From the NCBI RefSeq assembly GCF_963966145.1, contig NC_091046.1, positions 9,982,001-10,046,000 on the forward strand: 64,000 nt of DNA, given 5' to 3'. Source of the DNA: Tenebrio molitor (taxonomy: Eukaryota; Arthropoda; Insecta; Coleoptera; Tenebrionidae). Under the pieces are notes generated by a model that searched no databases, was not told the origin of the DNA, and saw only the letters and a program-made list of their open reading frames with translations. Made by a program: the position numbers and the translations under genes. This document shows positions 45,883-59,700 of this stretch, piece by piece; within the stretch, counting starts at the first letter, position 1, and every line of letters starts with the position of its first letter.

Positions 45883-46268
45883 CAGGGTATTTTACGAATG
45901 ATAATGAGCCCAACGGAATTGAAAATGCAACCCACAATACATTTGCAAAGTTGTGTATATTTGTTTTCTGCTTTAAAATTTAAACGTCATTCGCTTGGTT
46001 AAATGAAATTGTGAAAAAACGAAGAGTTTTTGGGAAAATGCATAAATCAGGATCATGTCTGTTTTTTCATCGTTCGAATACATTTTAATCGTCACATTTT
46101 AACTTTTTCGTAAATGTCAGTTGTGATAAATAAAATTTTGTAATCAAAGCCCATAATTTGATTTTATAATAAAATACGATATTTAAAATAGCCACGTTAA
46201 CTTTGAAAATGTATTGTGGGTTGCATTTTCAGTTCCGTCGGGCTCATTGTCCCTCGTGAAATACCCTG
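45883..46268. mobile_element. CAGGGTATTT-ended TIR element, 386 bp
   Basis: The left arm CAGGGTATTTTACGA … GAGCCCAACGGAATTGAAAA … CAACCCACAATACATTT is mirrored on the right over about 68 bp. TA flanks the left end, and the right flank has decayed to TC. A relative is at 48106-48258. The plus-strand frame at 45775-46002 overlaps the left arm and is not a gene. Confidence 0.85.
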
Positions 46269-46270
46269 TC

Positions 46271-47944
46271 TTTTTTTCTAGCCGTATTTAGGTACAACAA
46301 ACAACCCAAATTTACCATTTTTTTTTAGAAATAATGATAGATAAAAATGACGTTTACGATCGTTCACATTCTCTTGCGGCAGAAGAATGTACATCTACAT
46401 TCTGGATTAGCGTTGACTGATTGTTAGCTAGATTATTTTTAAATCAAGCTTCTTAAAGATTATATTTTAGGCCTTTGAGCTTTCAAAGGGATATTTTTTC
46501 GTCACGGCCGAACTGATGCTTTGAAAAGCTCAAAAAGCACATTTATTTTGTTCAGAATTTTGTTTAGTACATATTCTGTTAATACATCGATTGTTAAAGA
46601 ATGTTCTGCTTAAATAACAATAATAAAATATAAGTACAGAAATACATAAATGGAAAAAGATTTTTTTAAATGAGAACTTGATTTTTGTTTTTATGTAGGT
46701 ACTACTACCTACTTATGTTTTTTAAGAGTACACGAAATTTTTCATTCTTCGATTACGAAAGCGAGTTAACTGATGACTCAATTAGTCTGTTTACTGTTAA
46801 AATAACAAAATTGACCTTTTTCGTGGCAACCAACAATCATGTCCCTCGGTCATCGTCACTCGATCTTTTTGTTTTTAAATCTGAAATTACGTCACCGAGA
46901 TAAATCGTTGCTCACGTAAGAAGATTAGTGCAGCGTCGATTCTCTAATAACTGAAATTTCCCAATTACGGTCGTAAAAAATCGATTCGGTGGCGAAAGAT
47001 GGATCGGTCGCACGAATTGTCCTCTCCAACCGGAGCCGAATCCTTAAAAGTTCCGGTACAAACCGGACTCTCCTCATTACAAAGGACCCCAGAACACGGG
47101 AAAAATCGTTAGAATACGTTATACCGGACCGCACGCAATAGCAAACCGGAATGCAGCAACGGTTCATCCGGAGCCACTAGGTTATTTTCATAGTCGAGTT
47201 GTTTACCTAATGATATTCACCTGTTGAGTTGACAGGTCGGCTTACACAAAGAGCTTTGGCACGGCCTCCTAATTGCGTAAGCTCACCCGATCCGGATAAG
47301 CTTACACTGACCGTGTCAGTGCGCCACCAACGCTTTTCGTCATAAATTTTAAATTCGCTTCTTCTGTTCACTATCTCCTTTGCCTTGGGGCTTTTAAATT
47401 GCCTTATTTATTTTAAAATATTTATCCTGTTTTTTGAGCTTCTGCAAGTGTACCTTCAGGTTTTTTCCTTGTAGTCCTTTATTAAATTTTTCAAGCTACA
47501 CCGGAAGTATTTCATCACAAAAACAAAAATTACCATTTTCTTTGAATTCTTTTTTGAACAAGAATCGTTACATCGTTAACACGAAAAAATGTCCAAAATA
47601 AAAAACATACGTGCACTGTTTAATTAATTAGGGAAAAGCTGCAAAATAATTGCTGTTGTAATTTTGCGGCGTCGAATTATAAACAGTCCAATTGTTTGTA
47701 AACACATGACACAGCAGTGTCAATTATTCGATGCTGATGATAACGGTATCAGTTTCGCAAACAGACCAAGATCCTACCGTCGAAAATTAATCGACGTTTT
47801 GGGTCAGGTAATGCCCTCGGAGATTAAAAAAAAAACATAATACATAATTCAAAATGTTTTAAAAGTATTAAATGTTAAACAGACGCGATGGAAATGTTTT
47901 TATAATCATTTTGAAAACAACAATCTATTAACTATTACTGCACT
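46271..47944. other. Non-coding stretch
   Basis: A small imperfect hairpin (TTTGAGCTTTCAAAG … CTTTGAAAAGCTCAAA) lies at about 46473-46534. GC rises near 46.9-47.3 kb. No gene recognised. Confidence 0.4.
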
Positions 47945-48053
47945 ATGCGTGATCAAATGAATTTCAGATCAAGGGTGCTTTGGACTGTTATTCGACAGGT
48001 GGAGCAAATGACATTTCAAAACACTCTTGATCTGGAATTTATTTGATCACACG
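47945..48053. mobile_element. Hairpin MITE, about 109 bp
   Basis: GTGATCAAATGAATTTCAGA followed by TCAAGGGTG at the left is answered by CACTCTTGATCTGGAATTTATTTGATCAC at about 48021-48049. The near-palindrome is non-coding and lies 50 bp from the next repeat. Confidence 0.65.
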
Positions 48054-48105
48054 ATACAGTCCATAACTTTGAATATGCTGTTATTAATCAAGAGTTGTGA
48101 ACATA

Positions 48106-48258
48106 CTAGGTGAGCCCGACGGAATTGAAAATGCAACCCACAATACATTTGGAACGTAAAGCTGGATATGGACGCGATAAACATTCCGCTTTACTTTCCA
48201 AATGAATTGTGGGTTGCATTTTCGATTCCGTCAGGCTCATTACTCGCGAATCGCCTTG
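48106..48258. mobile_element. Shorter relative of the 45883-46268 element
   Basis: Both arms carry the same GAGCCCGACGGAATTGAAAA and GCAACCCACAATACATTTGG blocks as 45883-46268, in inverted orientation, around a different and shorter core. The outer CAGGGT ends are eroded. Confidence 0.8.
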
Positions 48259-51200
48259 TATAATCCGTTGAACTAAGCCTTTGGCAATGTGGGAGAAGTT
48301 TGAAAAAGTAACAAAAACAAGGGGGAAGAAAAGAAACAAGAAAAATTAAGATTCTTAATTGAATAATACTCCGGGAGCACCTCTAGGTACGTCACGCTCT
48401 CGCTGTAGCAAAGATTACGTCGGTAAGAAGCAAATCAGTGGCATTTTCCCCGTTAGGGGGTAACGACTTGATAATTGATAAATCTGCGAGAGAAGTACGG
48501 TTATCCTTGGGCTATCTAAAGAAAGTTGGTAAGTTCCTTGAGGCTGGCAGGGAAAGCGGCGGGATCGTTTGATGTGGAACAAAAGGATCCCGGCACAAAA
48601 AGATGCATTCGTTTCGCGCAACCCACAGAAGGCATCTAAATAATTGTTTATTATTCGCATTTATTCCAGACGAATATGCAGTGCTTTGTGCAAATGTACG
48701 TCCGCACACAATTACGACCCGCCGCATTGCAACAAACAATCCGTATTTGCCTATATTAACATTCAACCGGGTAAAAAAGGAGAGACGGACAGAGCAATTA
48801 ATTCCGCTAATGCACCACTTTATTTCATCCCACTACCAACATTAGAATGTAAAAATAGATAGTCATTTTTACACGTCTACATTCACGGCACGCACTTTGA
48901 TAAAACGTTATCTGTTCCTCTCCTGGAACATGAAAAAAAGAATAATGTAATAATTTGCGGAGTGTTTTGCGTTGTTTGTTGGAAGGGATAATATTTTTAC
49001 ATCCTGAATAAACATACAATGGCGGATACGAATTGCGGTGATGGATGGATGTGCCGCACTCCACATAAAAAAGCACTCGAAAAGAGCTACGTCTGAATTT
49101 AAAAGTCCTTTCCATAATTAAAGGACCAAGTGTGTGACGAAAAGGGGGCGATAAAAACTGATGGGGCGGGTGAGGATCTCCGGGGTCGAAACGCGACCTC
49201 GTCCTCAGGATGCTGTCGGAAATCGACGGATTATGAAAGGTATTAGTATTGATGCACAAAGTTCTCGTTGTCAACACTGATAGGACCTCGGAGGAATGCC
49301 AAAGTGGCTGTAATGGTGTTTACCCACTCTCAATTTGCTAGTCACGAATCAAGGGAGAAATTAATTTCGATTCGCATAATTAGATATGTGCTGTTTCGTA
49401 ATCTTCCGAAATACCGAGGCGCTAAAATTTGCTCCATCAACTCGATATGCCGCAGAACTCCTCTCCACTTTTCGAAAATTTTAGCAAACGGAACGGAATT
49501 ATTCGCCGCTACTGAGAGAAAAGAAGACAACGCGAATCTGTGGGAACGACACAGGAGGTCGGGAAGAATATGGAGTCTGATTGTGGAAAATTTTGGCAAA
49601 ACAAATTACCTGAGACCACCCCAATTAAATTTATGGCGTCAACTTTCTGTTTAAATTTACATACCTTTTTTCAAACCGTTCTCCACGTGCCCTTTCAAAC
49701 TCTTAACGAGATTACATTGGAAACTTTGGTGCGCATAAATTTTCGCAAGAACATTAAGGATGCAGTTCAGCTCTCGGAATTATCTTTTTAACACCAGAGC
49801 GAACGTGCCTGCAATGACCATTAGAGCGGTGCAACTAAGTCTCATTTAGATTACCTCTGATATCTACATATTCGTCGTGCAGCAGGAAGGAGCATATTGT
49901 TCCGGACGGGCGAAAAAATTCAATTCGATTCGATCTGCGCGAATCTTCGAGGGTGCGATCGTAATTTATCATGTTTTTAGAGGAAATCCGCAAAGTTGCG
50001 TGTCGGCAAATTTTTTCTCGCCTTTCAATTACGAGCGACGAGTGTGCAGATTTACGCACAGGTCTTTCGGAAAATTGAATTATTTTCGTCGCGGCGTGGC
50101 CCTAATTAAGTAGGTAATTATTTGTGCAAGTTGTTTGGGAAGTTTTGCAAGTCCCGATAATGAGCCCGAGTGCGAAAACAAGCGATCTTAAATCAGATTT
50201 CCCGGAGCGGCGGTCCGGTCCCGGATCTGCCGGAATCAACGGTGGCGTTACGTGACTTTAAGAGCTGTGAGAATATCGAAAGAAACATTGCTTAATTTTG
50301 AAAGTTCTGGCAAGCGGAATGTTTGTAATAATTCATGGGGCAAAGAGGTTCTCGCACATAAAACTTTTAAAAGTTATTTAAATTAGGAATGTGGTAGGTG
50401 CCTTAATGGAGGCGAGATATTTAAAGGAGGAGCAAGTAATTACGGGAGCAGTTCTCCCGGAAAAATCAACACTCGCATTTCATCAAGTCAAGATAAGTTT
50501 TTCGGCCCCCGATGCCATAGTTCGATACAAAATTGATTAGCATAAAACGCTTCGACTTATGTATTTTTGATGATTTATTATTCCAATTCCGGAACGGTTC
50601 AGAGTATCAAAGTGTAATCTTTATGAATAAAGTTTGGATACAAGTCAGCAAACTGTCCAATTAAAATTGAATTTATTTCATCTCGAAACTTTCGCCCCGC
50701 GCCTATGAAAATACAATTACGAAGCGCATTCCGCCCAAATTAGTTCAATATTTTACAAATAAACATCAACATCTAATACGACTACTTCTGAGTAAAAATT
50801 AAACACGATAAAAACCAAATGGCGCCCCCGTTACTCAACTTCATCCGGGCCATATCTTCGGTCGGCAACACGAAATTATTTCCGATTCAATAAAATGTTT
50901 CACTTGTTTTTCAGCATAAAATCACCATTTGTTCGGGGCAAGTGAAAATCTACGGTTCCGGCGCAGATATGAAACCATTATTTGGTTCGTGCGAGAGAGC
51001 GGAGTGACAAGAAATGCAGTTTTAAGCTCTCACCTCCCCCATATTTTTATTCCGTTCTGCTGATAAGGGGTCGGACATACGTCCACTTTTTCAGAATTTA
51101 GATCCCGCAATTAAAATCCAGGATAAAGGTTCTGCAAGAAAAGGATTATAAATTTGTTACATCAAAATGGGGGTTTTTTAAATATCACGCGCGTTTAGTT

Positions 51201-53459
51201 TAATTACGAAAGCTGGTGTAATTTATTTTAAAACTGACTCAACCGACTCATCTCGAATTGTGAGAAAATTTAATACCGTTTAATTACACATTTCTGCTTA
51301 AGTATATAATGAAAACAATATGAGAATGCCTTGATCGAGTGGATTCAATTAGTAACGAGCAGTCAAGACACTTATAAGCTTTCTCAAAAGACGGTTCTCG
51401 ATTTGTTCCTAATTTTGATAACGGGTTGTTGGTTGGGGTTCAATTATGTAGCTAATTTAAACAAGGAATTGTTTAAATTACAGCAAGTAAAAGCAACAAA
51501 CGTATGTATATTATTTCATTTTCGGCTTTAGTTTGTTTTCACTCAATTTCAACAGATGGACACCAGGCAAATAAGATTTCTTTAAGTCTATAAAATAGGA
51601 TATTTTCTCCTTCTTAGAGATTTAAAAAGAACTACATACAAAATTTTTGTGTCGGACTTTTATGTACCGGGTGGGGCATCGTATACGCGCACGCGAGAAA
51701 TCGCGACTTCTAATTAAATAAAATTGTCGAAATTTTTCAGACTCACCTGGCTATTGGTAAGGTACATTTCATAATTTTTTGATAATTTTTCACTTACAAA
51801 CAAAGCCAAAAAAAAATGAAAATGTAAATTTCAACCAAAAACTCAAATTCTGATTTTTATACTAACCTACCCAGATTCACTTCCTATAATTATTTACGAA
51901 ATCTACGGAAAAAATACCAATTAGATTTTGAATTAAACGCAGTTTTACATTTCAACTTTCAAAATCATTTTTATTTATGACCTGCTACTTCTGCTGTCGT
52001 AAATTTAGGTGACAATGGAAACTGTCAATTTTATGGCAAAAAGGTTTAAAACGGTCGGCTATACCTTTGTTGGGAAATTATACCATTGTGCCGTAAATCA
52101 CCCGTCTGGTTTACGTTTAAATAAAAAAGCGAATTATTTAGCTAACCAAGTCAAAATTTGTAATTGTGCCACCAGGGTTTGATGGGCTAGCAGATACAGA
52201 TTCATTTAGTGTAAAAACTTTATAGGTAAATTAACAGTTAATTTCAGAAAACTAATAAATCTGTTACGGCCTTATTTATTAACAAAAAAAATTTAAAAAA
52301 TTCTCAAATATACCTTATCAATAATTAGTCAGGTATATACATATACCCGGTACTTACAGCTTTATTAATGTTTTGACATAGTATAAAAAATGTCAAATAA
52401 AATTACAGCGAAGCTCGTTATAAGTCATTACATACTGATTAGGCACAATCATGGAAAAAATTCTCAAACAACTGCAATCACTTCTGCAGTTTCATTTCAA
52501 AAAAGCGACACCAATAAGCTACTTAAAATTTGTGGTGTGCTGGTATCAAGGCCAAAAAAGAGAAAATACACACGAATTTCAAGTTAATCAATCAGGTATG
52601 GTCGGAACGTTATAGATGTGGATTGGGGACTTGTCGTAAAGTTGGCAGTACCAGGAAAAATAACTAAATGCGCTTATAAGGTATTTGGAATTTATTACAG
52701 ATTTCTCACTAAAGTACAGTTCAATCATATATTTTAAGCGACCTTGAGTTTGACAATCCAGATCTAAAACGTTTTTACTATAGATGCTGACATACGTATT
52801 ATGACAGTCATACATTGTTTTGTTTTCATTTAAAACTAAAATGATTTTTATTTTTGTTGTATTAAATTATTATTCCAAAATTGAAATTCTCTTGTTTTCA
52901 GTAACTTTTTTTAGGTTGAAAACAAAATCAAACTATGAAACTTCAGTTAATTTGAAGGTACTTATTTTAAAGAATTTAAAAAAAAACGTATTTTTAAATG
53001 TTATCATAAATTCAGTGAGATTCCATCAGTAATTGTCGAAAAACGTTAATATAATTTAACTGAACTTTAACTTTGCGATAGTTAAAACGTAAACTACACA
53101 TATTCTTGAAAAACCTACATTAAACTGGGAAAGAGAGGAAAATGGCATCCCTGTCTAGTAATAAAAGCTTAAATCACAACGAGAACGTTACTAAAGTTAT
53201 TTGATTTACTTATTTAGGTAAAAAAAAAGAAAATGTACTGTAATATGTTTTAATGAAGTTTTTTTCTAAATCGTTTTAAATTCGTCAATTTTGTGAATTT
53301 ACAGGTTTTAAAGACACATTTCCAAAAACTGATTCTTTAAGATAAAACTATTATCTGTTAAAGGAAATATGAATGTATGTACTTGTTTTCCTCTTGGAGA
53401 AAATAAACAAATTAATTTTTTATACTCTTTTAATTCTAAAATACAAATGTAAAAAAATT
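48259..53459. other. Long non-coding block
   Basis: 48.4-51 kb is moderately GC-rich and unique-looking; 51.2-53.4 kb is very AT-rich. No gene or strong inverted repeat was found. The larger frames (48825-49277 minus, 49268-49654 plus) lack domains and overlap frames on the opposite strand. Confidence 0.4.
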
Positions 53460-53915
53460 TGGGGGCGGGAAAGAGAGCGGCAAAGTTTGAAGACAAAATG
53501 GATGGAAAGCAAGAGTGCAGAATATTAACAGAATGCTGCAGAGAAAAGAAAAAGAACACGGAGAAGAAGGAGAGATACAAATACTACCAGAGAAACGGAT
53601 ATGCCAGTGAAGAAGTGGAAAGATTAAGAACAAAAGGAAGATGGATGAATGTACAGCTAAGTGAAAGAGACAAAGACACAGACAAGCAAGAATGATGGGA
53701 GAGAGTCAAAGAAACCAGTACAACAGGGAGTATGAGAGGTGCATGACAGAGGAGAGAGAGTGCAAAAGAAAGAAAAATGATGGCGAGATTTGGATGCGGG
53801 AACGAGAGGAAACAAAACAGGTATTGGATGGAAGGAGAGGAAAGAAGGTGCAGAATGTGCTATAAGGAGAGAGAGAAACAATTGAGCACATGTGGAATGG
53901 ATATAGTGAAATGAG

Positions 53916-53991
<76 letters not shown>

Positions 53992-54090
53992 TATAATTTT
54001 TTTTGGAATTGAAATTATGTATTACTTTTAGATAAAACTGTGCAGGAATCAGAAGGCCCGTAGGACAAATGGCGCATTGTATATAAATTT
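53460..54090 (+). pseudogene. 5'-truncated LINE (jockey/R1-like), copy 3
   Basis: It shares the tail of copies 1 and 2. AGKRAAKFEDKMDGKQECRI opens the first frame, and RNGYASEEVERLRTKGRW with QLSERDKDTDKQ follow. After frameshifts comes the CRMCYKERE zinc-knuckle-like segment. The 3' part is interrupted by a GA microsatellite at 53919-53988. The 3' terminus keeps AGGACAAATGGCGC, a divergent form of the tail in the other copies. Confidence 0.75.
53919..53988. repeat. (GA)35 microsatellite
   Basis: An uninterrupted 70-bp GA run. It probably expanded from the purine-rich LINE coding strand, where short GAGAGA runs are already present at the same place in copy 1. Confidence 0.97.
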
Positions 54091-56583
54091 GAAGGAGAAT
54101 ATTTTTAATATTTATATAAAAAAAAATATTTTATGGCGCCAAAAACACAAATGAGAAGTCATAAACGAGTCATGTTTACAACATATTACCTGTTTTTTAT
54201 CAAAGAATCACGACCTGTTGATTTAGGTTTGCAATAATAAAATGTTACTACCATATTTACGGAATTTAATGATATCTATTGGCTACACCTCCCAACGCCT
54301 GTCATTTTTAATGTCCTTGAAAGTATGTAAACGCGCATTTAAAATTTGAACGTGTTATTGAAAATGCCCCGCAAAGTGACACATTTATTAAACTTTCAAA
54401 TTAGTTGTTATTAACTTTATTAACACGTTGCGCTACTAACATCTCTACATAACCTCAATTTTTATATTATGACATTTTTCACCCTAGGTCAAAAGTGCAC
54501 AATGTTGTCAGTTCTGTATTGGGTGTAAATTGCGGTGTTGGTGGTTCTTTGATAAAAAAAAAAACAGATTATACTGGACTTTTACTATCAGAAAAAAGAT
54601 ACTAGTTGTATTTTTCGAGTTAAATTTAGTTCAGAGTAGCCATGTTCCGTGTGACATAATGTCAAATTTTACCCTAACTTAACCCACATGAACGACACAT
54701 GGGTGAATTCTTTTCGGGTAATTTATTTTACTCCGGTGATAAAATACATTTGTTTACAATGACAATGATTACTGCTGCAACCCACATTAATTTGACCATA
54801 CGCATTAATCTACGACACAACTTTGTTCTTCAAGGCCAACTAAACTCCCAAACCTGACATCAAAAATTTAAAGTTTCCACTCTGAATAAACATAAACCCA
54901 AAATGTATTTTATTTATTTACTGTTTGCCCTTAATATTTTTTTTTCAAATGACGATGCTGAATTTTAAAAAGTGTTGAGATCTAGACTAAGATTTCTGTC
55001 TGAAAGCTGGGCTACATAATAATGTTAATATAGTGGTTTTAATTATTATTGCCGTCCCAATTTAGTTAAATGTGACTGGTTTATATGACCAATTAACCCT
55101 TGATGTGAACGTGAAATAATGTTAAAACCCCTCAAATTGTTTTAACCTGATGTTCTATTTATACCTTCATAGCAGTAATCAAAATTAATAGAGTTATGTA
55201 TATGGTTCGGATCTGCAAACATTTTATAATTCTGGATGAAATTCAGTGCAAATATCGTTCGTTCTCGTTAATTATGTACCACGAAAAGTGAAATCTGTTT
55301 GGTGAGTAGCAAAAAATTTAGCGCGTGGTTAGCAGATTGGTATCGATAAAATTTTCATCTAAACGTACACTCGAGAGAATACCATCGTTGGCACGAACGT
55401 TTATCGTTCACATGCGTCGGCTCTAATTCTTGGAGGAACCTATAGAGATTTATGTTCGGTCCAAATCTCGACTGGAGTTTTGGCTAGACTCTACCATATT
55501 TATTATGATGTACGTTCAATTACAGCGAACTCGGTAAATTTGTAAACGTCTGGATTAATTCATCCCGCGCGGTGTAACGGAGAATGCAAATGGCGAAACT
55601 GTGATTATGCGCTTTTGGCAGTGCGGAGTTAACGCGAACATGTAACTTGACGAATGTGAAAATAGCTTCGCCGTCACCTCCTCGATCGGTTTCTGTATGC
55701 AGGTGGTGCTGCCGCCGCCGCTTGCACTGCTTGTAAATTGCGGTGATACGGATATGCAAATGCACATGGATATTCATGAAAACGGATGCAGATGCTGCCG
55801 GGAAATACCCCGGTTTCGGTCCACGAGAAATATTAAATCTTCCCCGGCCGACATAAATTTTTACACCGTAAATATTAAAATTTTCCAATAAATCCACTCC
55901 GAAAACGATGGATTAATATATAGCGGCGCATTATTCAATTTCGAACGGTGACAGTTACAATTTACAATATTTATAGACCTGTAAGATGGCCCGGATTGAT
56001 CGGCGCTGTTTTCCTTCCCTTCACCCAGAAAAGGAAAATGGATTACCTGAAACAAAGACAGGGAAAAATTAAAATCTTCTTCGATCGTGGCGATAAAAAC
56101 AATTTAGGGAGAGAGGTCCCCGATTTGTTTTTACGGTTATTATTATTACCAGTCGCTTCTTAAAAAATGTTAATTGCGAAACAATACCATAAGAAGCGAT
56201 AAACGCCGAAACGGCGGGAAACTGGTTCCGATGGGTATTCTTTAGTATTCTTAAAACATCAAGTGTTAACCACAGTTGGATGCAGTTTGGTATGCAATGA
56301 GAGACTGCATCGGGTTTAATCAAAACGTTCACGCATCGGATGGCGACTTTAATTACTCAGGCACCCAATTTAGACATTTAAAAATAAGAGGATCGTTGCC
56401 AGAGGTAAACATAATCGTAAAGTAGACGGAGCTTAAAATATCCCTAATTTCCATGTATTTTTGAAAAATTCTGCAAGTTAGTTCAAAACTGTTTTTATTT
56501 TCTCTCTTTGTGGTTCATTTAATATGAGTTCTTAATTAAACTTAAAAGTTCATAATACATTGATTGATTGATTTAATATATAT
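54091..56583. other. Non-coding stretch with one repeat arm
   Basis: 54500-54580 resembles the right arm of 29351-29742 (GTTGGTGGTTCTTTGAT … AAACAGATTAT). 55.5-56.2 kb is GC-richer with an ATGCAAAT octamer near 55755 and a TATTCATGAAA motif near 55771, a style seen in regulatory DNA. The minus-strand frame at 55520-55897 has no domain. Confidence 0.4.
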
Positions 56584-56789
56584 CGGGTGTTCATTTAAAT
56601 TTCTGCTCAAAGTTGGCGTTGAAGAGTCGATTGTGAACGCACCACTCCTCAATTTGCACAGTAAAAACATAAACAACGCAAAAAGTGAGGTTAGATTTAA
56701 ATAGTTGATCCCTGATCTTTAATCCGTGGTGCGTTCAGAATCGATTCTTCAACGCATACTTTGAAAAGAAATTTAAATGAATATACACA
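56584..56789. mobile_element. 205-bp MITE family, copy 3 of 3
   Basis: The left arm is intact (CGGGTGTTCATTTAAATTT … GTTGAAGAGTCGATTGTGAA); the right end is decayed (AAATTTAAATGAATATACAC). The core matches copies 1 and 2. Confidence 0.85.
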
Positions 56790-59700
56790 CACGGTCATTA
56801 TAAATGATTGCAGTCCAAGTTGGCGGAAAAACTGTATGGTTGCCGCTCCATATGAAAATGATCAAAATTATGTAGATAAGTGAATACACACCATTCACAC
56901 AATTGACAGTTCACGCCACATTAGAGTTATGTTTGTGTAGAGCGGCAAAAATTTCGCTGCTTCGACTACAATGATTTATAATCACCTGTACAATGTGTGC
57001 AGCACTATCATCATTCGATCGGTAAAATGAAGCAATGACAATGTTTGGATCGGTGTCCAAATTAAATATTCAAGATTTTTTTCTCCACTCGTGTCATCAA
57101 AAATGCGCAATTTTTATTATAAAATATTTACCAAAGTGGCAGCACCATGTTTAGTGAGCATTTTACAGCTTTAGCAAACTTTCTATTTTAAAATTAATAG
57201 AATAATTGTGGCGATGAGATTCGGGTGTCATTTTGTATGTACATAGTAAATTAAACATTTTCTTAAATATGCAGAAGTAAAATAGTGTCTGCTAACTGCT
57301 AAAATTACTTTAGGGAAGCGCTTTTCTACGTCCCAAGAAATTATTAGAGTTGATGAAATACATCACTGGATTTTACTTCAGGTAAAGAATTTTTGAATAA
57401 TTCAATATTAGGTACTTAAAACCATGAGAGTTATGCTTTATGCACTTTTGCATGCACACACTTGGCACCGAGCTGGCACAAGTTACATCTTGTGAATAAA
57501 ATGCAACTTCTGAATTTGGTCTTAGACAAATAATTTTTAAATTATTATCAAAAATGACATTTATGACAATCTTGATCGGTGCGACTTATTTTTTATTATT
57601 TCGCAAAAATTGCACAGCACAAATGCATTGAAAAGTTTAAATACGACCCATTTCTGATGGCCGACAGCAATGGACTGTCTCAACCGTTCCAACCCTCATA
57701 AAAGTATTAGTATTATAGTCACAAAATCTATTCTTAATTTCTTGTTTTGATTAAAAAAAACTCAGATTATTGATAGTTGTACATTCTTATGTCGCCTTGA
57801 TTTTGGAAAATAATGTTAATAAACTAGATCTATTTAGATTTGCGTGACTAATAGCGCCACTCATTTTTATTTTACATATTTTAATAGCAGTGCAATTTAT
57901 TAGTGTGATCTATTTGCAGTTGCTTCATTTACAATGTCCTGTGCTGTTGACCTATCCAACAAATGCTCATGACATAGTTGCTAGTTAGAGTAAAGTTATC
58001 TCGTTTTTGTTACACTAAAATATTAATTCACTTAATTTTATTATTATCAGAATTAAGAGCGCAATTACTGTACATTTTTTATTCTGGTGCTTCGACACAA
58101 AAAACCAATCAGAAATTGCAAAACAGCTGTTTTTTTATGAAATCATTTTCCATTAGACCCAGCCCGGAGCCCATTTCGCTTTTGAGCTGAATTCCGCCCC
58201 CGATCTGTCCGTCGATGTTTTACATTTTGGCGAAGACAGGCTCTGTCCGATGTGCTCCGCATTAAACCGGCTGAAATACAAAGTGCGCTTTTAAAAAGAC
58301 AAATAATTGGTTTAGAAACCGGTGCCACGCGCGTCCATATCGGCCGGATTAATCCGGCACGCAAAAAAAGCTGCGGCCTGGCAATAAAAGTCGGCTGTAG
58401 CTAAATCAGTTAAGAATTCAGCCGGGTGCATAATATTTTTACGACGTCGTAAAACGCAGCGTAACGTGCAATCCGAAAATTCCGCACACAAGAACAGAAT
58501 GTACCGTAAATTGTAGGCGGTAAATTACAGGTTGGCGGCGCGATTTAACTAAGGGAAGTCGGTTCGGTTTGCGGGAGGTCAGCTTCACGCTGGTACGTTC
58601 TGACGCCCGTCTGCCAGGAGGCCATTAGAGGCAACGCCAGGACATCCCGGACGGGTGTAACGTCCTTTTTATGCACGGTGACGTCGATAAAAAATTACGA
58701 CACGTCGATCTGGACCCATAAACAAGAAATATCATTGGTAAATCACAATGCGGCGTGTTGCCGACAAACACGTCAACGAGAAATGAATGAAAAGTAATGA
58801 ATAAAGCAAACTTTTGTTTGCCGATGCCTGATAGATATATCATCTATAAACCGCACGCTGTCATCAGTTGAATCCATAATCCAATCATGTGTAACCATAA
58901 CAACGCAAGTATGAAGCATTGTTCAGGACTTGTAGTGTTCTCATTCTGCGGTTCGATCTGCATCGTAGGCATTCGAGTGCACGACCAACCGACGGCATAG
59001 TTCGCATTGTCCTTTCTCCTCAATTATGAACAACTTTCCGAGGTGTCCGAGATCGCTTCCACCCCGGAGTTCCGAATGGCGGTGCAACAAAAACTCCATT
59101 CAAAAACACGCGTCCGGTAGGCAACCAACAATGCTCGCCGTGGTCAGCTCGAAGAAGCGAACAGCCGAATTCCAAAACGCGCATTTGTGAAATGGCTACA
59201 TTCGTAAAATCGCATTTCCGGCATGACCGTTTGCATAACTGCGTTCACCGGTTCCGTCGAAAATGATACGAAACGCACGATATGCGCGCACACCTCGGCT
59301 AAAAAATTATTTTAATGGTTTTGTCGGTGACGTAATATTATTCCGGGGACACACAATTTGCCCCTATCTCTTGTAATAAATTTAACAAGTCCACTTGAAG
59401 TGGCCGTTTTCGAAACGATTATTCAAACGTCACTATCGCAAGCACAACGTTATGCCTTATTTATAGAACGAATGCAATAATAGACCAATACACTTTATAA
59501 GGAAATTGAATTTCTGCTATAATTTCTAAATAATACCTACCTTTATTGATGTTTGATAATTTATGTCCATAAAACAAGCCGCACGAAATGGGAAAAACTT
59601 TCCTCTGTTCCGAAGACGGGATTATAGTTTCACAAACAATGATATATGTTCGAAATACTAGTCATCATTTTGTAGCAAAAAACAAGAGACGCCGCTGCTG

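Noticed and set aside
51664..52353. Possible TIR pair GTACCGGGT / ACCCGGTAC
   Set aside because: Only nine bases match, with no similarity further inward and no target duplication.
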